Positions 12,679-24,575 of a stretch of DNA of 64,000 bases are shown in pieces. The position numbers were made by a program, and so were the translations under genes. How positions within the stretch are numbered: position 1 is the stretch's first letter; the number at the start of each line of letters is the position of its first letter. A model generated the notes under the pieces. The model was not told where the DNA came from, searched no databases, and saw nothing but the letters and a program-made list of their open reading frames with translations. This DNA comes from Tetracladium setigerum (lineage: Eukaryota; Ascomycota; Leotiomycetes; Helotiales). The stretch is from positions 1,612,001 to 1,676,000 of the forward strand of contig PZJY01000005.1 of the NCBI GenBank assembly GCA_031472005.1, in the 5' to 3' direction.

Positions 12679-13615
12679 AGATTGGGCTGATGGGTTTGGA
12701 TTTATAACTAATGAGGATTTGAGCGTTGTGATAGCATTTCATCTGATGTATCCAGAAAAGGTCGGATGATTTGAGAATGTCAATTTTATACCAGCAATTC
12801 GCCTTCCAAATTGTGCAGTGCATCAAAGAGACTGTTCCAACTTGATCGCAGAACGATGTGCATTTCACCTTTATGAAATGACTTCTGTATCAAACGTGAT
12901 ATTCTCCATAGGTACTTAATTAGCAAAAGACTAATAATTACTAATACCTTCCTTGATGTGCACCTCTGGACGCCTTGTGTTGATAAACTTTGCCAAGGCT
13001 AGCAAGCGCGCCAAGCCATCATCCCCTGCCTTCGATTCTCCCCTTCCCCTTGTTGCCGACTGACCGAAGTGCTAAAGAGCCCTCAAAATCAATCACCAAA
13101 CCGGGACGACGTCAACCACAACAACACCACCACCACCACCAACATCCTGCCCATATCTCAACCAGAATTCCCATCTAAAAACGAACAATACCGCATCATC
13201 CCTCTTACCATCTTGCTCACAGATCTTCCTCCGCCTCCCTTCGATTGGACTTCTCCTACACCCAACTTGTCTCCCTGTGCTGCGTGGAACAAAACACCCT
13301 GCCAGTTGTTTGCGCTGAGTGCCGAGTCTATCTTCAAAGAGGTCGAAAACCTCGAATCTGCTATCCTGATCGCAATACATCGATCTGCCTTGCGATCTGT
13401 CTATTCGACACGCCACGAACAAGCTTCATTTCACGTTTGCCAGCTTTGCTTTCTACGACCGACTATCAAATTCTGCCGCCCAGACGTTTAGACACAAGCT
13501 CTCCCAAGAACAAACGGACTGCAAATCGATCTCGAACACAGACACGCTCCGCTGAGACTTGAGCCTGATGCGGCACTGCCTTTTCTCATAATACTCATAA
13601 CATATCATCACCATC
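12679..13615 (+). other. URB1 3' flank and long 5' leader region of the eIF4E-binding protein gene
   Basis: About 940 bp without a convincing gene. The second half is C-rich and CAC/CAA-rich (for example a run of CCACCACCACCAACA near 13130) and has no stop-free ATG frame with family similarity. It probably contains the promoter and leader of the gene that starts at 13616. Confidence 0.5.
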
Positions 13616-16095
13616 ATGGCCTTTCGCTACACCCCTGAAGAGTTGATTTTTCTCAGAGAGTCACCTTTAGTGGTCAAACCTCCAGCTCTGCCACCATCAG
13701 AGCAATGGATGGGGTATGATAACTTTGATCTGTTAAGAAAGTAAATGCGCATGCTAACAGCCCCGCAGTCCCACACACGACGCTGCCCGTAACACTACCA
13801 GAACACCGAGCGATCGCACAAAGAACTTCGAAGCAAACCCCCTCCTAGAGCAGAGCAGGCGCCCGGGCCTCGAAAGACATATTTCAAGAGTCAGCACTAC
13901 TAGTATGCGCTTCTACCTCAGCTGTCGCTCTCATGCTAAACAATTTTAGATCCCGATGATATTATTCTCGGTCCTCCTAAAACCTCTTTCATGTCTGCAA
14001 CCTCGATCCGAGCCGGTATCAAACCCTTTGAGTCCCCCGATAGGCCACTCTTGCGCGACGGTGATTCAAAGGAGCGATTCAGTTTCCGAGGGAAAGCTGA
14101 CGGAGACAACGAAAGAAAGGATAGCAGAAATGCAAATCTACGCCCAATCAGACGCACGGACGGTGAAGATAGCGAGGGTTGGAGTACAGTGAAACCTAGG
14201 AAGAGTTTTGGTACTGAGGGTGCGGAAAGATTCACTGGCCGGATGGGTGTGCAGGACCGGAGGTTCAAGGATAAGGAAGAGCGTGATGCAAAGGACAAAC
14301 CAAGAACCTTCGAGTCATTCTCACGAGATGTTAAGGATGGAAAGGACAATGACCACGAAGAACGCGACAACCGGATTTCCAGAAATGGTATCGGCCGGGG
14401 ACGAAACGAACCAACCTGGCGAGAGAGGGAGGCCAACAAGGAGAAAGACAACGATGTCCCACGGGACCGCAACAGTAATGGCGACAGGCTTGCAGATCGC
14501 AATCGAGGCTGGCGAGAAAAAGACCGGGAAGATACAGCGGATAGAGGAGGAAGACGAAACGACCAGAGAGAGCGAGGTGATCGAAACTGGGGTCGCGAAC
14601 GACGTGAGGACAAAGAACCTGAATGGATGGATGAGCCTCTCGAGGAAAAGTCGCAAGCTCGTACACAAGAGGACTTTCAAAAGTGGAAGGAGCAGATGCA
14701 CCTGGACAAAGGTTCTAAACAACCAACACCAGCTGTTGATGAGATTTTCAAGCCTGATGCTGGCGCATCGTTCTTTGGCTTGGAGAAGGAAAAGGTTGAC
14801 ACTCCTCTTGCTATCGACAGTGGACCAGACAAGTTCTTCGGAATGTGGGGTGCAAAGGAAGACGCGGCAACTGATGCTGCAGTTGAGAAGGAGGGTCCTG
14901 TAAAGGCAAAGACGACTGGAAAGGCCTCCCGGTTCACGTCATTCTTCAGCCCGCAAGACGAACCACAGCGTCGACTGACAGAGCCTCCACCTCCAATGCC
15001 TTCGTTACCAGCAAATGGTCTAGAAGCATTATTTGGGGCAAGTAAGAATGCTGGCAACGCGCAATCGTCAAATCAAGAGAAGGAGGCATTCCAGCATCTT
15101 CTTCAGAAGCTACAAAGTCAAACCTTGGCTGGTCCGCCTCCTCAATCCAATATTCCCTCGCAGCAAAAGCCCCCTACTGCGGAAAGGTTTCATACCATTC
15201 CAGCCAGCTCTCCAGACCCATATCAACAGTACCGACAAGAGCGTCAGGAAGAACCCCGTCCAAGTGCTCGTAATCAGCCTACGATTCAAGATATCTTAGT
15301 CCAACGACAAATGGCTGCTAGTCAGCCTCAGCTTCGACAGGAGCAGATGTTGCAAGAACTAATTGGTCAGCGTCAAAATAACCTTAGCCAACCGTCTTCC
15401 AGAAACGATCCCAATCGCAATAACAATACCGAATTCCTCATGGGATTGATGCAAAATGCGAGAGCAGCGCCCGAACCCCAAAGGACAGAACAGGTACTTC
15501 TTCGCATGCCACCAAAAATCAATGATCGTCAAATCCAGCAACAAATGATGGAGCGAGAACAAATGGAAATGGCCCGCGAACGAGAACGAGAACGAGCATC
15601 GCGTCGTCCAGGACCTCCGCCAGGCTTCTACGAAGATCCTTCCCAATTTCAACGCAATCTCATTCCCCAAGACCGCCAGCCACCTCAACCAACTCAAATT
15701 CTCCAACGTCCTCCACCACCTGGCCTCGATATGGGATGGGACCGCCAACCCCAAATCCCACAGCAACATCAACACCGTCCACCACCAGGGCTTCAAAACG
15801 CACCTCCACCCCAGCAGCAGCAGCAACAGCAACAACAACAGAACCGTGGCTCGGGAGGAGGCATGATCCCTCAAATGTACCCTCCAGGATTCCCGGTCAA
15901 TAGCTTTCCTCCTCCAGATGGAATGCCACGAAACATGATGCAACCTCCTCCAGGATTCTTTGGTGGACCGCCACCACCTGGATTCATGCCACCTATGAAC
16001 GGGTTTCAAGGTGGGCCTCCAGGTCCCGATGGGTTTGGGGTATGTTTGATGGAAGGGGTCCCCCGCCTCAGCAGCAGGGTGGATTCCGGCGATGA
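13616..16095 (+). CDS. eIF4E-binding protein (4E-T/EAP1-like), one apparent frameshift near the C-terminus
   Basis: The predicted N-terminus MAFRYTPEELIFLRESPL carries Y5-T-P-E-E-L10-I11, an exact YX4L-phi eIF4E-binding motif. This is the hallmark of 4E-BPs and 4E-T, which hold the cap-binding protein away from eIF4G and direct mRNAs to repression or decay. ATG 13616 was chosen because it is the first codon of the exon carrying this motif. Introns are 13714-13768 and 13903-13949, the latter rejoining at NPDDIILGPPKTSF. The middle is rich in R, D and E; a block FKPDAGASFFGLEKEK...FFGMWG...RFTSFFSP looks conserved. The C-terminal half is Q/P-rich, with an 11-glutamine run around 15810-15842. 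Near 16037-16040 (GGGG) the frame slips. As written the end is VCLMEGVPRLSS to 16099; one added G gives FGGMFDGRGPPPQQQGGFRR and TGA at 16093-16095. About 792 aa if so. Assignment to 4E-T rather than Eap1 is inference. Confidence 0.75.
15808..15842 (+). repeat. CAG/CAA polyglutamine tract
   Basis: A run of CAG and CAA codons encodes 11 consecutive glutamines inside the eIF4E-binding protein gene. Mixed codons make it less prone to slippage than pure CAG. Such tracts are common in P-body-associated proteins. Confidence 0.85.
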
Positions 16096-16505
16096 TTGAT
16101 GGTGGAGGATGTCTACGAAGCATCGACGCAACATTTTTGAAGTGGTAATGGAGTGGAGGGCAGGACAAGAGCGAAATCATGTAATTCTATGATTATGAAT
16201 GAATTAGCAGCAAGCAATGAGAGAAGGATGATTATGAATGCAATGGCTGATTGATACCCTATCATACCGGAACACACGCAAACACAAGATGTCAGAGTGG
16301 CAGGGATGTTGCTATATGGGTTGTGCAAATGATGTAGACTCGAATATGTCAAGTTTATTGATTGATGTATCCAAGAACCAATGGGACAAGCATCAAGTAA
16401 TATTATTCTATCAACTTCACCATAATCAAAAATAACACCTTTACTTACTAGGTACAGCACACCTGTCTATAATTGTACACTTTTTCATAAACAGTTTGAC
16501 AGATA

Positions 16506-17000
16506 CTATGTAGCACTTTTCGTCTCACAACATTGTTCGACAAGCCTCTTTCGCGAACCGGTCCAGGTATAGGATTCCGCATCTAAACACAACCTAAAGT
16601 CAACCCTCGCGTACACGATTCGCTTGACTCCACTGGTGAAATTATATTGAAATCCTAAACTCAATCTCTCCCCCTTCACCTCGAGACCATAGAGAACCTT
16701 CTCATCCATTAACCAATGGAAAAGACGTGCCCCATAAGCAAAGAGAGTACTGAAAGTAGTCAACTCAATGAGTTTGCATCTTCCCTTCCCTTCCTTTTCA
16801 CTTCCACTTCCACCTCCACCTCCCTCTTTACTCATCGCCATTGGTAAAGCGGATATCAAGCACAAAAACCTGTTCAAAAAGTGATATATCCATATCTACA
16901 CTTTGTCCACCCGCATACGGATTTCGATCCTTCTAATAGATTCGACACTTTCTTCTCTGTATCCTGAGCTCTTCTTGATGACTTCGAACGACCTAAAGTG
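16506..17000 (-). CDS. uncharacterised spliced gene, 5' end unresolved
   Basis: On the minus strand two coding-like blocks join cleanly across an 81-bp intron (16751-16831, GTAAAG...TTTCAG). The upstream block includes NPYAGGQSVDMDISLFEQ and ends FTNGDD. The downstream block starts TLFAYGARLFHWLMDEKVLYGLEVKG and runs to TAG 16506-16508. The upstream block reads back to about 16905, where an acceptor ATTAG precedes KDRNPYAGG. Beyond it, another frame (FRAFQETISMITEKA, about 17040-17090) may be an earlier exon, but I cannot fix its splice sites, and a stop (TAA near 17190) interrupts further extension. I recognise no domain. It converges on the eIF4E-binding protein gene. It may be a real small gene or a decayed one. 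Confidence 0.4.
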
Positions 17001-17299
17001 GCGGCAATGACATATCTGTGAATCTTAACCGCTTTCTCCGTGATCATACTGATGGTCTCCTGAAATGCTCTAAATTCGACTGGTAACAGTGCCGAGAGTG
17101 AAGAAGGCTTATGCCATCTATACAGCGAAATAGCCGCAATCCTTGGCGATTCCCAGTATTCACTTCTTCGCCCTTACCTCACTTCACCTTCAACCACCGT
17201 ATCCCAGGTATATATAAATCCAAATAAGTCAAACCTTTCTCAACTGTGGTAGGTAGCACCTGTAAAGTGTTCTAGTCGAACCGTTGGTAAAAACAGGAA

Positions 17300-19126
17300 T
17301 TGAAGGATAGAATCGACTGGCCACCAACAACACGCTAGCTACTACGCGCGACCAAAAAACCTAAATCGACTAGCTTTTTCTCTTATCTCCTATGTTAGGA
17401 GCTGGAAGATCAGAGTCTTCTATTTTTGTAAAAAAGAAAAGCCCAAAAAACATTGGATTTATTTTTTAAACTATTTTTTTTTTCAAATATTTTTCTTTTG
17501 GGGAGGGGTTGGTTTCCTGAATCTATTGTTTTTGGGTTTTTTTTTGGTTGATGGATGTAATCGCAAGTATTCTTGCTTTTCAATCAATCACTTGCCTCTC
17601 TGCCGAATTCAAATCCGAATTCCCTACCTCCCTCCCCTCACAAGCAGAAAGGCGACTCTTCCTTCTCAGCGGACAAAGAACACGGTACTCAAGTACGTAT
17701 TCATCTCAGCGTTGAACGGGTTGAAAAACAGAATAATCTCATCTTTTTCTCGCGCTCGTGATCGAGAGCTCGCTGGATGGAGTTGCAATCTCGACAACTA
17801 GTTGTTAATCTCAGATAAACATCTTGTACGCTTTTCAACGGTTTGGTCCCGTTTCTCGTCTTTGGGCCAGGAGGCGTCGAGACGGAGGAAGAGTCCTGCG
17901 CGACAAATATCAGTCCAATAGAACTATAGCATTGGACCAAATATATCTGCATATCAAACCGTTAGTTGCAGGTCCTTGTCAATCCTTGTTCGAGCCCTCA
18001 AGCTAGCTGACAATTCTCCGACGGGCTTACAGAGCTGATGACGTTGAACGGGAATGCTTTGATGTGGGATTTCGAGGAAATGCAAAGGGAATTAGGGACG
18101 GCCTAAGTGGGCGTGGTGGATAATAATAGCAAGATTCAGTAGGTAAAAGTATGTTGCACCTAGGTATGCCCCTCCCAGAATATGTAATTGCCGGTCCGTT
18201 GGAGTGTAAGCTTCCTCGTGGAGGTAGGCCGGCACAAATGGTTCACAGAGCAGAAGGTGCTTGCGATTGCAATGTCAATACATTCAACTGCCGCCGTAGG
18301 GAAGAAGCATAACATAAGTATGCTTTGAAAATCTAGCTTCAAGGAGATTCCCACTGATGTAAGATAGCTTGCCGATTTGCAGAAGCGCGGTAATGGAACA
18401 TTCGTCTGCAAACGAATCCAAGCAGAGTTGTAACTTGTAAGTGCCAGTAGATATGCTCCGTCGTTAGACTATAAATCCGCAAGTTTTGAATGGGGCCTGT
18501 CGATGTGCAATGAGGAGGAGGCTCCGTCATCCTCGATATGTACCAAGCTAGGTACCTAGGTAGATATCTCAACTTGAAATGTCGCGGTACGTGGAAGTCA
18601 AAACATCCACCTAGAAGGGTAAATTATCAAGCCAATCTATTTCAAAATCTATCTCCAATATCTCATATAGGTATATGAGATTCCACACATCTATTCTGCG
18701 GTGAAGTCAGCTAGGATGCACGCTTCCTATCGATCGAAGGCTTCGAGGCTAATTCACCTTAGAAGACTACCTAATCATTTATAGGACTTTCAGGCACCAG
18801 TTCCCGAATGAAAACTGATGTCTACCTCACTTAACCCGTTTTTGGTTGGGGATTAGAGGAGGTGAATAATGATGAAGGAATGGTTGTGCCTAATTCTAAA
18901 CATCAAGTCCTGCCAAGAAACTGCAAATGTCCCACCATGTCTTTCCCCGTCTCGGACCTTGAAACTTGAAGACTTGGAAACAACAACTCGACCCCTCCAC
19001 ATCTGTAAACTCGCCCCAAGAAACAACTCCCCAAACCCTCAATCCACAACAACTCCAAATCCCCCCTTCGGAAATACCGCCCGACAATTGGCAGGCCCAA
19101 GTAAAAAGAGCCCATCCACCGCCGAG
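17300..19126. other. gene-free interval upstream of SEC1
   Basis: No supported gene. It holds a T-rich stretch around 17455-17545, a perfect palindrome CTAGGTACCTAG at 18548-18559 inside a CTAGGTA-rich stretch, and the C/A-rich leader of SEC1 (about 18900-19126). Confidence 0.5.
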
Positions 19127-21443
19127 ATGGGGGCGTCTATGATCCAGGAACAGCGTGACAGTAGGCACCCCTCTATGTTGATCTGGATCGCAAACTGACG
19201 GACTTCAAGTTATCCTCTCAACTTTGAAGAACATTACTCGAGGAGATGTGAGTCTGCCATTTCAATACCTCCAGCGGCTCTGACAATCTCGCAGTGGAAG
19301 GTCCTGGTCCTCGACGAATCGACTAAGAAGATCATAGACAATGTAGTCAAGGAAGATGATATCCTCAACGAGAACATCGCCAGTATGCTTTACCCCCAGG
19401 CGCAGCGGTACGGTCTGACAGTACGCAGATATCGAGCGGATCGAGGAGAGGAGGGAAATGAACCCTGACATGGATGCCATATACCTTATTTCTCCACAAG
19501 CACATATTGTCGATTGCCTGATGGCCGATTTCGAACGTCGGAGATATCGCAAAACCTTCTTGGTGTGGATTTCCTTGCTCGATCCTAGACTGCGTCAACG
19601 GCTCGACAATTCAAGGCAAGCACAAGAACAGTTGGCAGGATTTGAGACCTTGTCTATAGACTATTTCCCCCGCGAATCGCACCTTATCACCTTTCGGGAT
19701 CCCTGGAGTTTTCCAATGCTATATCACCCAGTCTGTAATACACTAGTAGCGGCACATTTACAAAGTCTGGCGCAAAAGGTAGGTGTGTTCAAAAGCAGGT
19801 AGATGATAGGCTAACAAATCGTAGATCACAGGCATTTGTGTGTCCCTTGGAGAGTATCCCAAAGTTCGTTATTATAACCCGGAGCCTACCCACGAAGCAG
19901 CTGTGCTCTGCAAACATCTGGCTAGATTTGTGCAGGAAGAATTGGATGCATATGCTCAATATAACCAGAACTTCCCGCCTCCTACGACTCGACCTCAAGG
20001 CGTGCTTCTTATTACAGACCGAGCGATGGATCTTTATGCCCCGCTAATTCACGAGTTTACATACCAAGCGATGGCGCATGATCTTCTCCCCATTAAGGAT
20101 GGCGAAAAGGTCACTTATAAGACGGTACTAAATGAGGGACAAGCAGATGAGGAAGAGAAAGAAGTGGAGATTGGGGAGAAGGACAAGATCTGGGTGGAAA
20201 ACAGACATAGCCACATGAAGGATACGATTGAGAAGTTAATGGCAGACTTCCAAAAGTTCATCGACGAAAATCCACATTTTACCAACAAAGATAAGGATGC
20301 AACCAGTCTGAATGCGATCAAGGATATGCTGGCTGGATTGCCACAGTTCCAAGAGCTGAAGGAAGCATATTCTTTGCACCTTACCATGGCGCAAGAATGC
20401 ATGAACATCTTCCAGCATCACAAACTTCCAGACATTGCTTCGGTGGAGCAGTCACTCGCCACCGGATTGGATGAGGATTTCCGAAAACCAAAGAACCTAG
20501 CAGACCAAGTAGTCCGGTTGCTAGACGATGAAAGTGTGGGAAAAGCAGACCGATTACGCCTGATTATGATGTATCTCATGTACCGGGATGGTGTGATAAA
20601 TGAAGATGTCCAACGTCTCCTCGCACACTCGTCTCTTCCACCACAAGACGGTGAAGTAATCACCAGTATGGAACTTCTTGGCGCACGAATGTACAAGTCT
20701 TCTCTCAAAGACAACAGACCACCTCTCGCCCCTCTCTTCCCACGCAAAGTCACACCCGCTGTTGGAGATGAAGAGTATGCGCTATCCCGCTACGAGCCAA
20801 TGCTTAAGCTCATGCTCGACGACTTGGCCAGAGGAACTCTCGATAGAAAAACATTTACATACACCAAAGCTCCTCTCGATAATTCCGACGAGCTATCAGC
20901 ACAATCCCAAGCGTCCCTTCGCAGTGCCAAACCAACATGGGCACGAAACCGCATGTCTACAGTCGAAAGTAGACAAAGAGTGATCGTCTTCATGGCCGGT
21001 GGAGCAACTTACTCGGAAGCACGTGTCTGTTATGAATCCTCCAAAGCTACTGGTCGCGACATCTTCCTCGCTACAAGCCACATGCTCACTCCGGCCATGT
21101 TTATTCGACAAGTTAGTGATCTCGGTCAGGATAGGAGAAGATTGGATCTACCAATCGACAGACCACCACAAAAAGCTCCTGCGTTCTTGTTCATGCGCAA
21201 TGATCCGCCGCCGCCTCCACCAGTTAAGGTAGCCCCCCACAGATGAGGGCTACTGGTCCTCCACGTCCAATACCTTCTACTCAAAATTCTGTTTCGGCTC
21301 CTCCGATTGATGCGATGAACAGCATGAACCTTAACAACAATACCCCTGGAAAACCGATCCCATTGAACTCGGGAGGAAGTGGAAAGCTAGAGAAGGAGAA
21401 GAAAGAGAAGAAGAAGAGAGGTTTCTTTGGCAGTAAGAAGTGA
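19127..21443 (+). CDS. SEC1: Sec1/Munc18-family exocytic protein; one apparent frameshift near the C-terminus
   Basis: Sec1 binds assembled exocytic SNARE complexes and is needed for fusion of secretory vesicles at the hyphal tip. Five exons join in frame: 19127-19160, 19210-19247, 19295-19382, 19429-19778 and 19825-21443, with introns of 46-49 bp. The start MGASMIQEQRD is followed by the diagnostic LVLDESTKKIIDNVV and DDILNENIANIERIEERREMNPDMDAIY. The Sec1 domain continues through EPTHEAAVLCKHLARFVQ, ITDRAMDLYAPLIHEFTYQA and VFMAGGATYSEAR. At 21233-21238 (six C) the frame slips. The literal frame stops at 21246 after VAPHR; one more C gives VAPPQMRATGPP and continues to a K-rich end, RGFFGSKK, at 21443. 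About 709 aa in that case. The slip lies beyond the conserved domain. Confidence 0.9.
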
Positions 21444-23382
21444 GCTAGCAGCTGATCGGGTAACTACTGTACATGGTCGGGGAAGATAGAGAAATAAGGT
21501 GGTATAGAAGTCCCTCTATACAAATTCGTGTGTCTGCATTTCGGGCGTAGGGTTTGAGCGAGTTTATATGATTATATCTATCGAATTTCATGAAGGTTGG
21601 AGGGTCGGGGGGGTGTTTTTTTGTCCTGCATTGTTTCTTGGTCCCCTTCTTTCCCATTTTTGTGGATTGCCTTTTTTGCATGATCATCTTTGAGATAAAT
21701 GTGCAAGAATAAATTGAATTGTTAGGTCTTGGTTGACCTGTTTTTTTCCGAGAAAAGAAGGGGTTCTAAGATGCGGATGAAGTGTCACATCAGTTCCATA
21801 TTAGACATGTGATTTCTCTATTTTAATTTCGCCTGCTTCCCGGATGAGAAGATATTGAACCTGATGGGGGAAGAATGCGTTTCTTTCTGTTTAAGATTGC
21901 GTATTCTTTGTGCTTTTTGCCAAATCAATGCAGAGGCACACGCTTGCCAACTTACCAGCCTAGTTGGCGGGCCTGCTCTGTTGGTAGCTGGTACAAGTGG
22001 TCTATATTTATATATCACTCCAATAGTGATCCATAAATTCTCGGATCATGCTTCACAGTCTTACAGAGCATCTTGTTGAGGAATGAACATGAAATGTGAA
22101 GAAAAATTAAGGTTTCATAGAATGAGAATCTATTGCAGATTCATGATTATCGATCTCCCCCAGACCCCTCTTCTTCAGTCAAGAACGATTTTCTTCACAG
22201 ATGCCTGTTTAACATACACAAGACCTTCGATTCATCATCAAACAAAAAAAAACGACTGCAACCAGCTAGCTAGTCGAATAACAAGCACCGGGGTTTTTTC
22301 TCTGGCTGGGCTCATAACACCCACCTGTAAAAGTTCATAGATTCGAGAACAAAATTTGGTTTACTTTGGGCTTTTATTATCCATTTCAAACATAGCATAT
22401 ATCAATCGCGATATTATTTATTTTTCGAGGTTGGTAGGTAGGTAGCAATAAGCATGGCAGGGCAGGCAAGTGTTGTTGCCCTTTCGGTTTGTTGATATCG
22501 GCTGGGAGGCAGATGAGAAGGCCCATAGCGTTTCGATCAGGTCTTTAAACATACGTTCCCTAACACATTTTTATGGTGTGAAAGTGGAACAAAGAGAAAC
22601 AAATCATTATAAAAATGTTTCATTTTCTGTTCTTTTCCACTTTTGTTCTTCTATTTGGAGATTGGAGGGATTGGGTTGGAGAAGAGGTGCATACTCGTCA
22701 AAGAAAAGAAAAGAGCTAGAAAATAGCAATAGTCACTGTCACATCATATCACTCGTACAGAGAGAGGAATTTTTCTACATCAAAGCAGTGGTAGCATACG
22801 TAGTAACGTAGTGAGTGGTGATTGACTTGCCTCCTAACGCAAATAAAGAGATCTCTCAAGGATCTCTGAAAGGATCAAAGCAAGTGTGAATTTCACGTGA
22901 ATAATGAATGATAATAACTCTCCATCCAGAATATAGCCCGAAGTAGATCAAAGATCAGACTAGGCAATAATCTACATTCAATACTAATTCCGCCCCGCAG
23001 CAGTGGCTGATCTCGAGCTTCTTCTTCGTGACTTCCAAAAGTGAGGCTTCAAAATTAAGCATGACCTAGTTGTGACTTGACCCATTATTATTCGCTTGAG
23101 AGTAGTAATCATAGAGGGATAGTTTTTCCCATTATTGGAATAGAGTACCTATGTAAGCTTTCTTGCTCCTCCTCACTCGAGTCTTCACCGCAGGTCCGCA
23201 CTTCTTCTTTTTATAAATAACGAAGACATTTACGGATGAAACGGCATTCTCTCGCCCTCTCATCTCTCCGCAAGTGTGTGAGAATGTTGAGAAATGCAAA
23301 TGCAGAAATTTCAAAAAGATTCACAATAGGTGTACTTCATAAAGTTCAAGCTGATGAACGAGAGGGGGTGGCAGTGGCCGTA

Positions 23383-23410
23383 GTAGAGGGGTAGAGGGGT
23401 AGAGGGGTAG
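23383..23410. repeat. tandem repeat of GGGGTAGA units
   Basis: About three and a half copies of an 8-bp unit (TAGAGGGG) in a row. A short minisatellite with no visible role. Confidence 0.8.
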
Positions 23411-23981
23411 GTGTATCTCTCTCCAAAGAAAAAAAGAAAACACATGCAAATTGTCTGGATACCCCGCCTTGCCTCCTTCTTGAGACTTTCCATGTCATCA
23501 TGGTCATGTATTCCAAGAAGTAAAACGACTGGCTAGATAGGCAAGCCGGCAAGTTGCGGTGAGACTCTTTCGGGGTAAGCATGAGAGCATGTCTTTGTTG
23601 AGAATATTACAGAATAACAATGAGATTTTTTTCCTGTTCGTGGATGTGATAAGAATTGGCGGTGAGGCGGGTGTTGATCTTCCTTCAAGAATGGGATTCG
23701 AGGCTGAGAATATTGAGCGGAGGGTACTGTACTTGAAGTGACCAAACTGGAATTTTGTGGGGATACTGCAATCCAGATTGCTTCTAGTCAAGCATTTCCC
23801 CTCAGAATAAATCAAGAGGTTCCTTGATCTATGAAATAGTAAATACAGGCATAGTTTATGAGTTGCAGCTCAAAAACCAAAATATGGTATTGTCTGAATC
23901 CCATGCTAGACCTCCAAAAAAAAGCCACAGACAAAAGACTTGACTCTCTTGGACTAACCTTGCATAACAACACACACATAC

Positions 23982-24009
23982 ACACACCGCTACAAACCGT
24001 CACTAGACG
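23982..24009 (+). repeat. 28-bp direct repeat, copy A
   Basis: This copy and the one at 24101-24128 match in 26 of 28 positions (core ACACACCGCTACAAA, then TCACTA). They lie 119 bp apart in the same orientation. They could be a paired protein-binding site or a local duplication. Confidence 0.7.
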
Positions 24010-24100
24010 GCCGCCGAACTGCGTATATTCCAATCTTCCACACCGAGTGTGCTCAGTTGTAGACGTTGCAGACGTTTCAGTCATGTACTTGCAGACCAAA

Positions 24101-24128
24101 ACACACCGCTACAAAGCGTCACTAAACG
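24101..24128 (+). repeat. 28-bp direct repeat, copy B
   Basis: Second copy of the repeat at 23982-24009, differing at two positions. Confidence 0.7.
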
Positions 24129-24551
24129 AACGACAAAGCTCAAAGAACAAAAAGTAATCAATAAGGTTGTTATATAAGACTTCCCATACCGAGATCTCAC
24201 GCCGCTTTTTGCAGCCCAGACACCTTCTTAAGTTCTAAACCACTCCTTAGTATTGGAGCTTACACAAACTCAAAAACGCGGGACTTGTTTAAAAGCCAAA
24301 ACACGAACGGCGATGCAGAACGAATCGAAAGGCCTTATCTTGAGGTCACTCGACTAGCGCGATTACTAGAGCGACTCGCTTACGGGGGAGCTAGCGCGCC
24401 ACCCGGTATTAGGTTGACGAGATTGAGTAAGCGAGGACGCTGAAAGGTTGAAGGACGACCACACCTCACCCCGCCGTTGGTTGTTTGTTTTGGCTTGCAT
24501 TACTTTGGTTTGACGCGCTTTGCAGGAAACTTTAGTTTTTAGAAGCTGCTT

Positions 24552-24575
24552 ACTGTACAGTACAGTACAGTACAG
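24552..24575. repeat. TACAG tandem repeat
   Basis: Four to five units of TACAG form overlapping GTACAGTAC and TACTGTAC palindromes. The same motif recurs singly at many intergenic sites in this window. Confidence 0.85.

Noticed and set aside
13069..13491. 140-codon plus frame before the eIF4E-binding protein gene
   Set aside because: It starts with GTG and sits in the C-rich leader; I treat it as untranslated.
21217..21244. 14-bp GT...AG segment that would rejoin the SEC1 frames
   Set aside because: Far too short for a spliceosomal intron; a missing C in the run of six is simpler.
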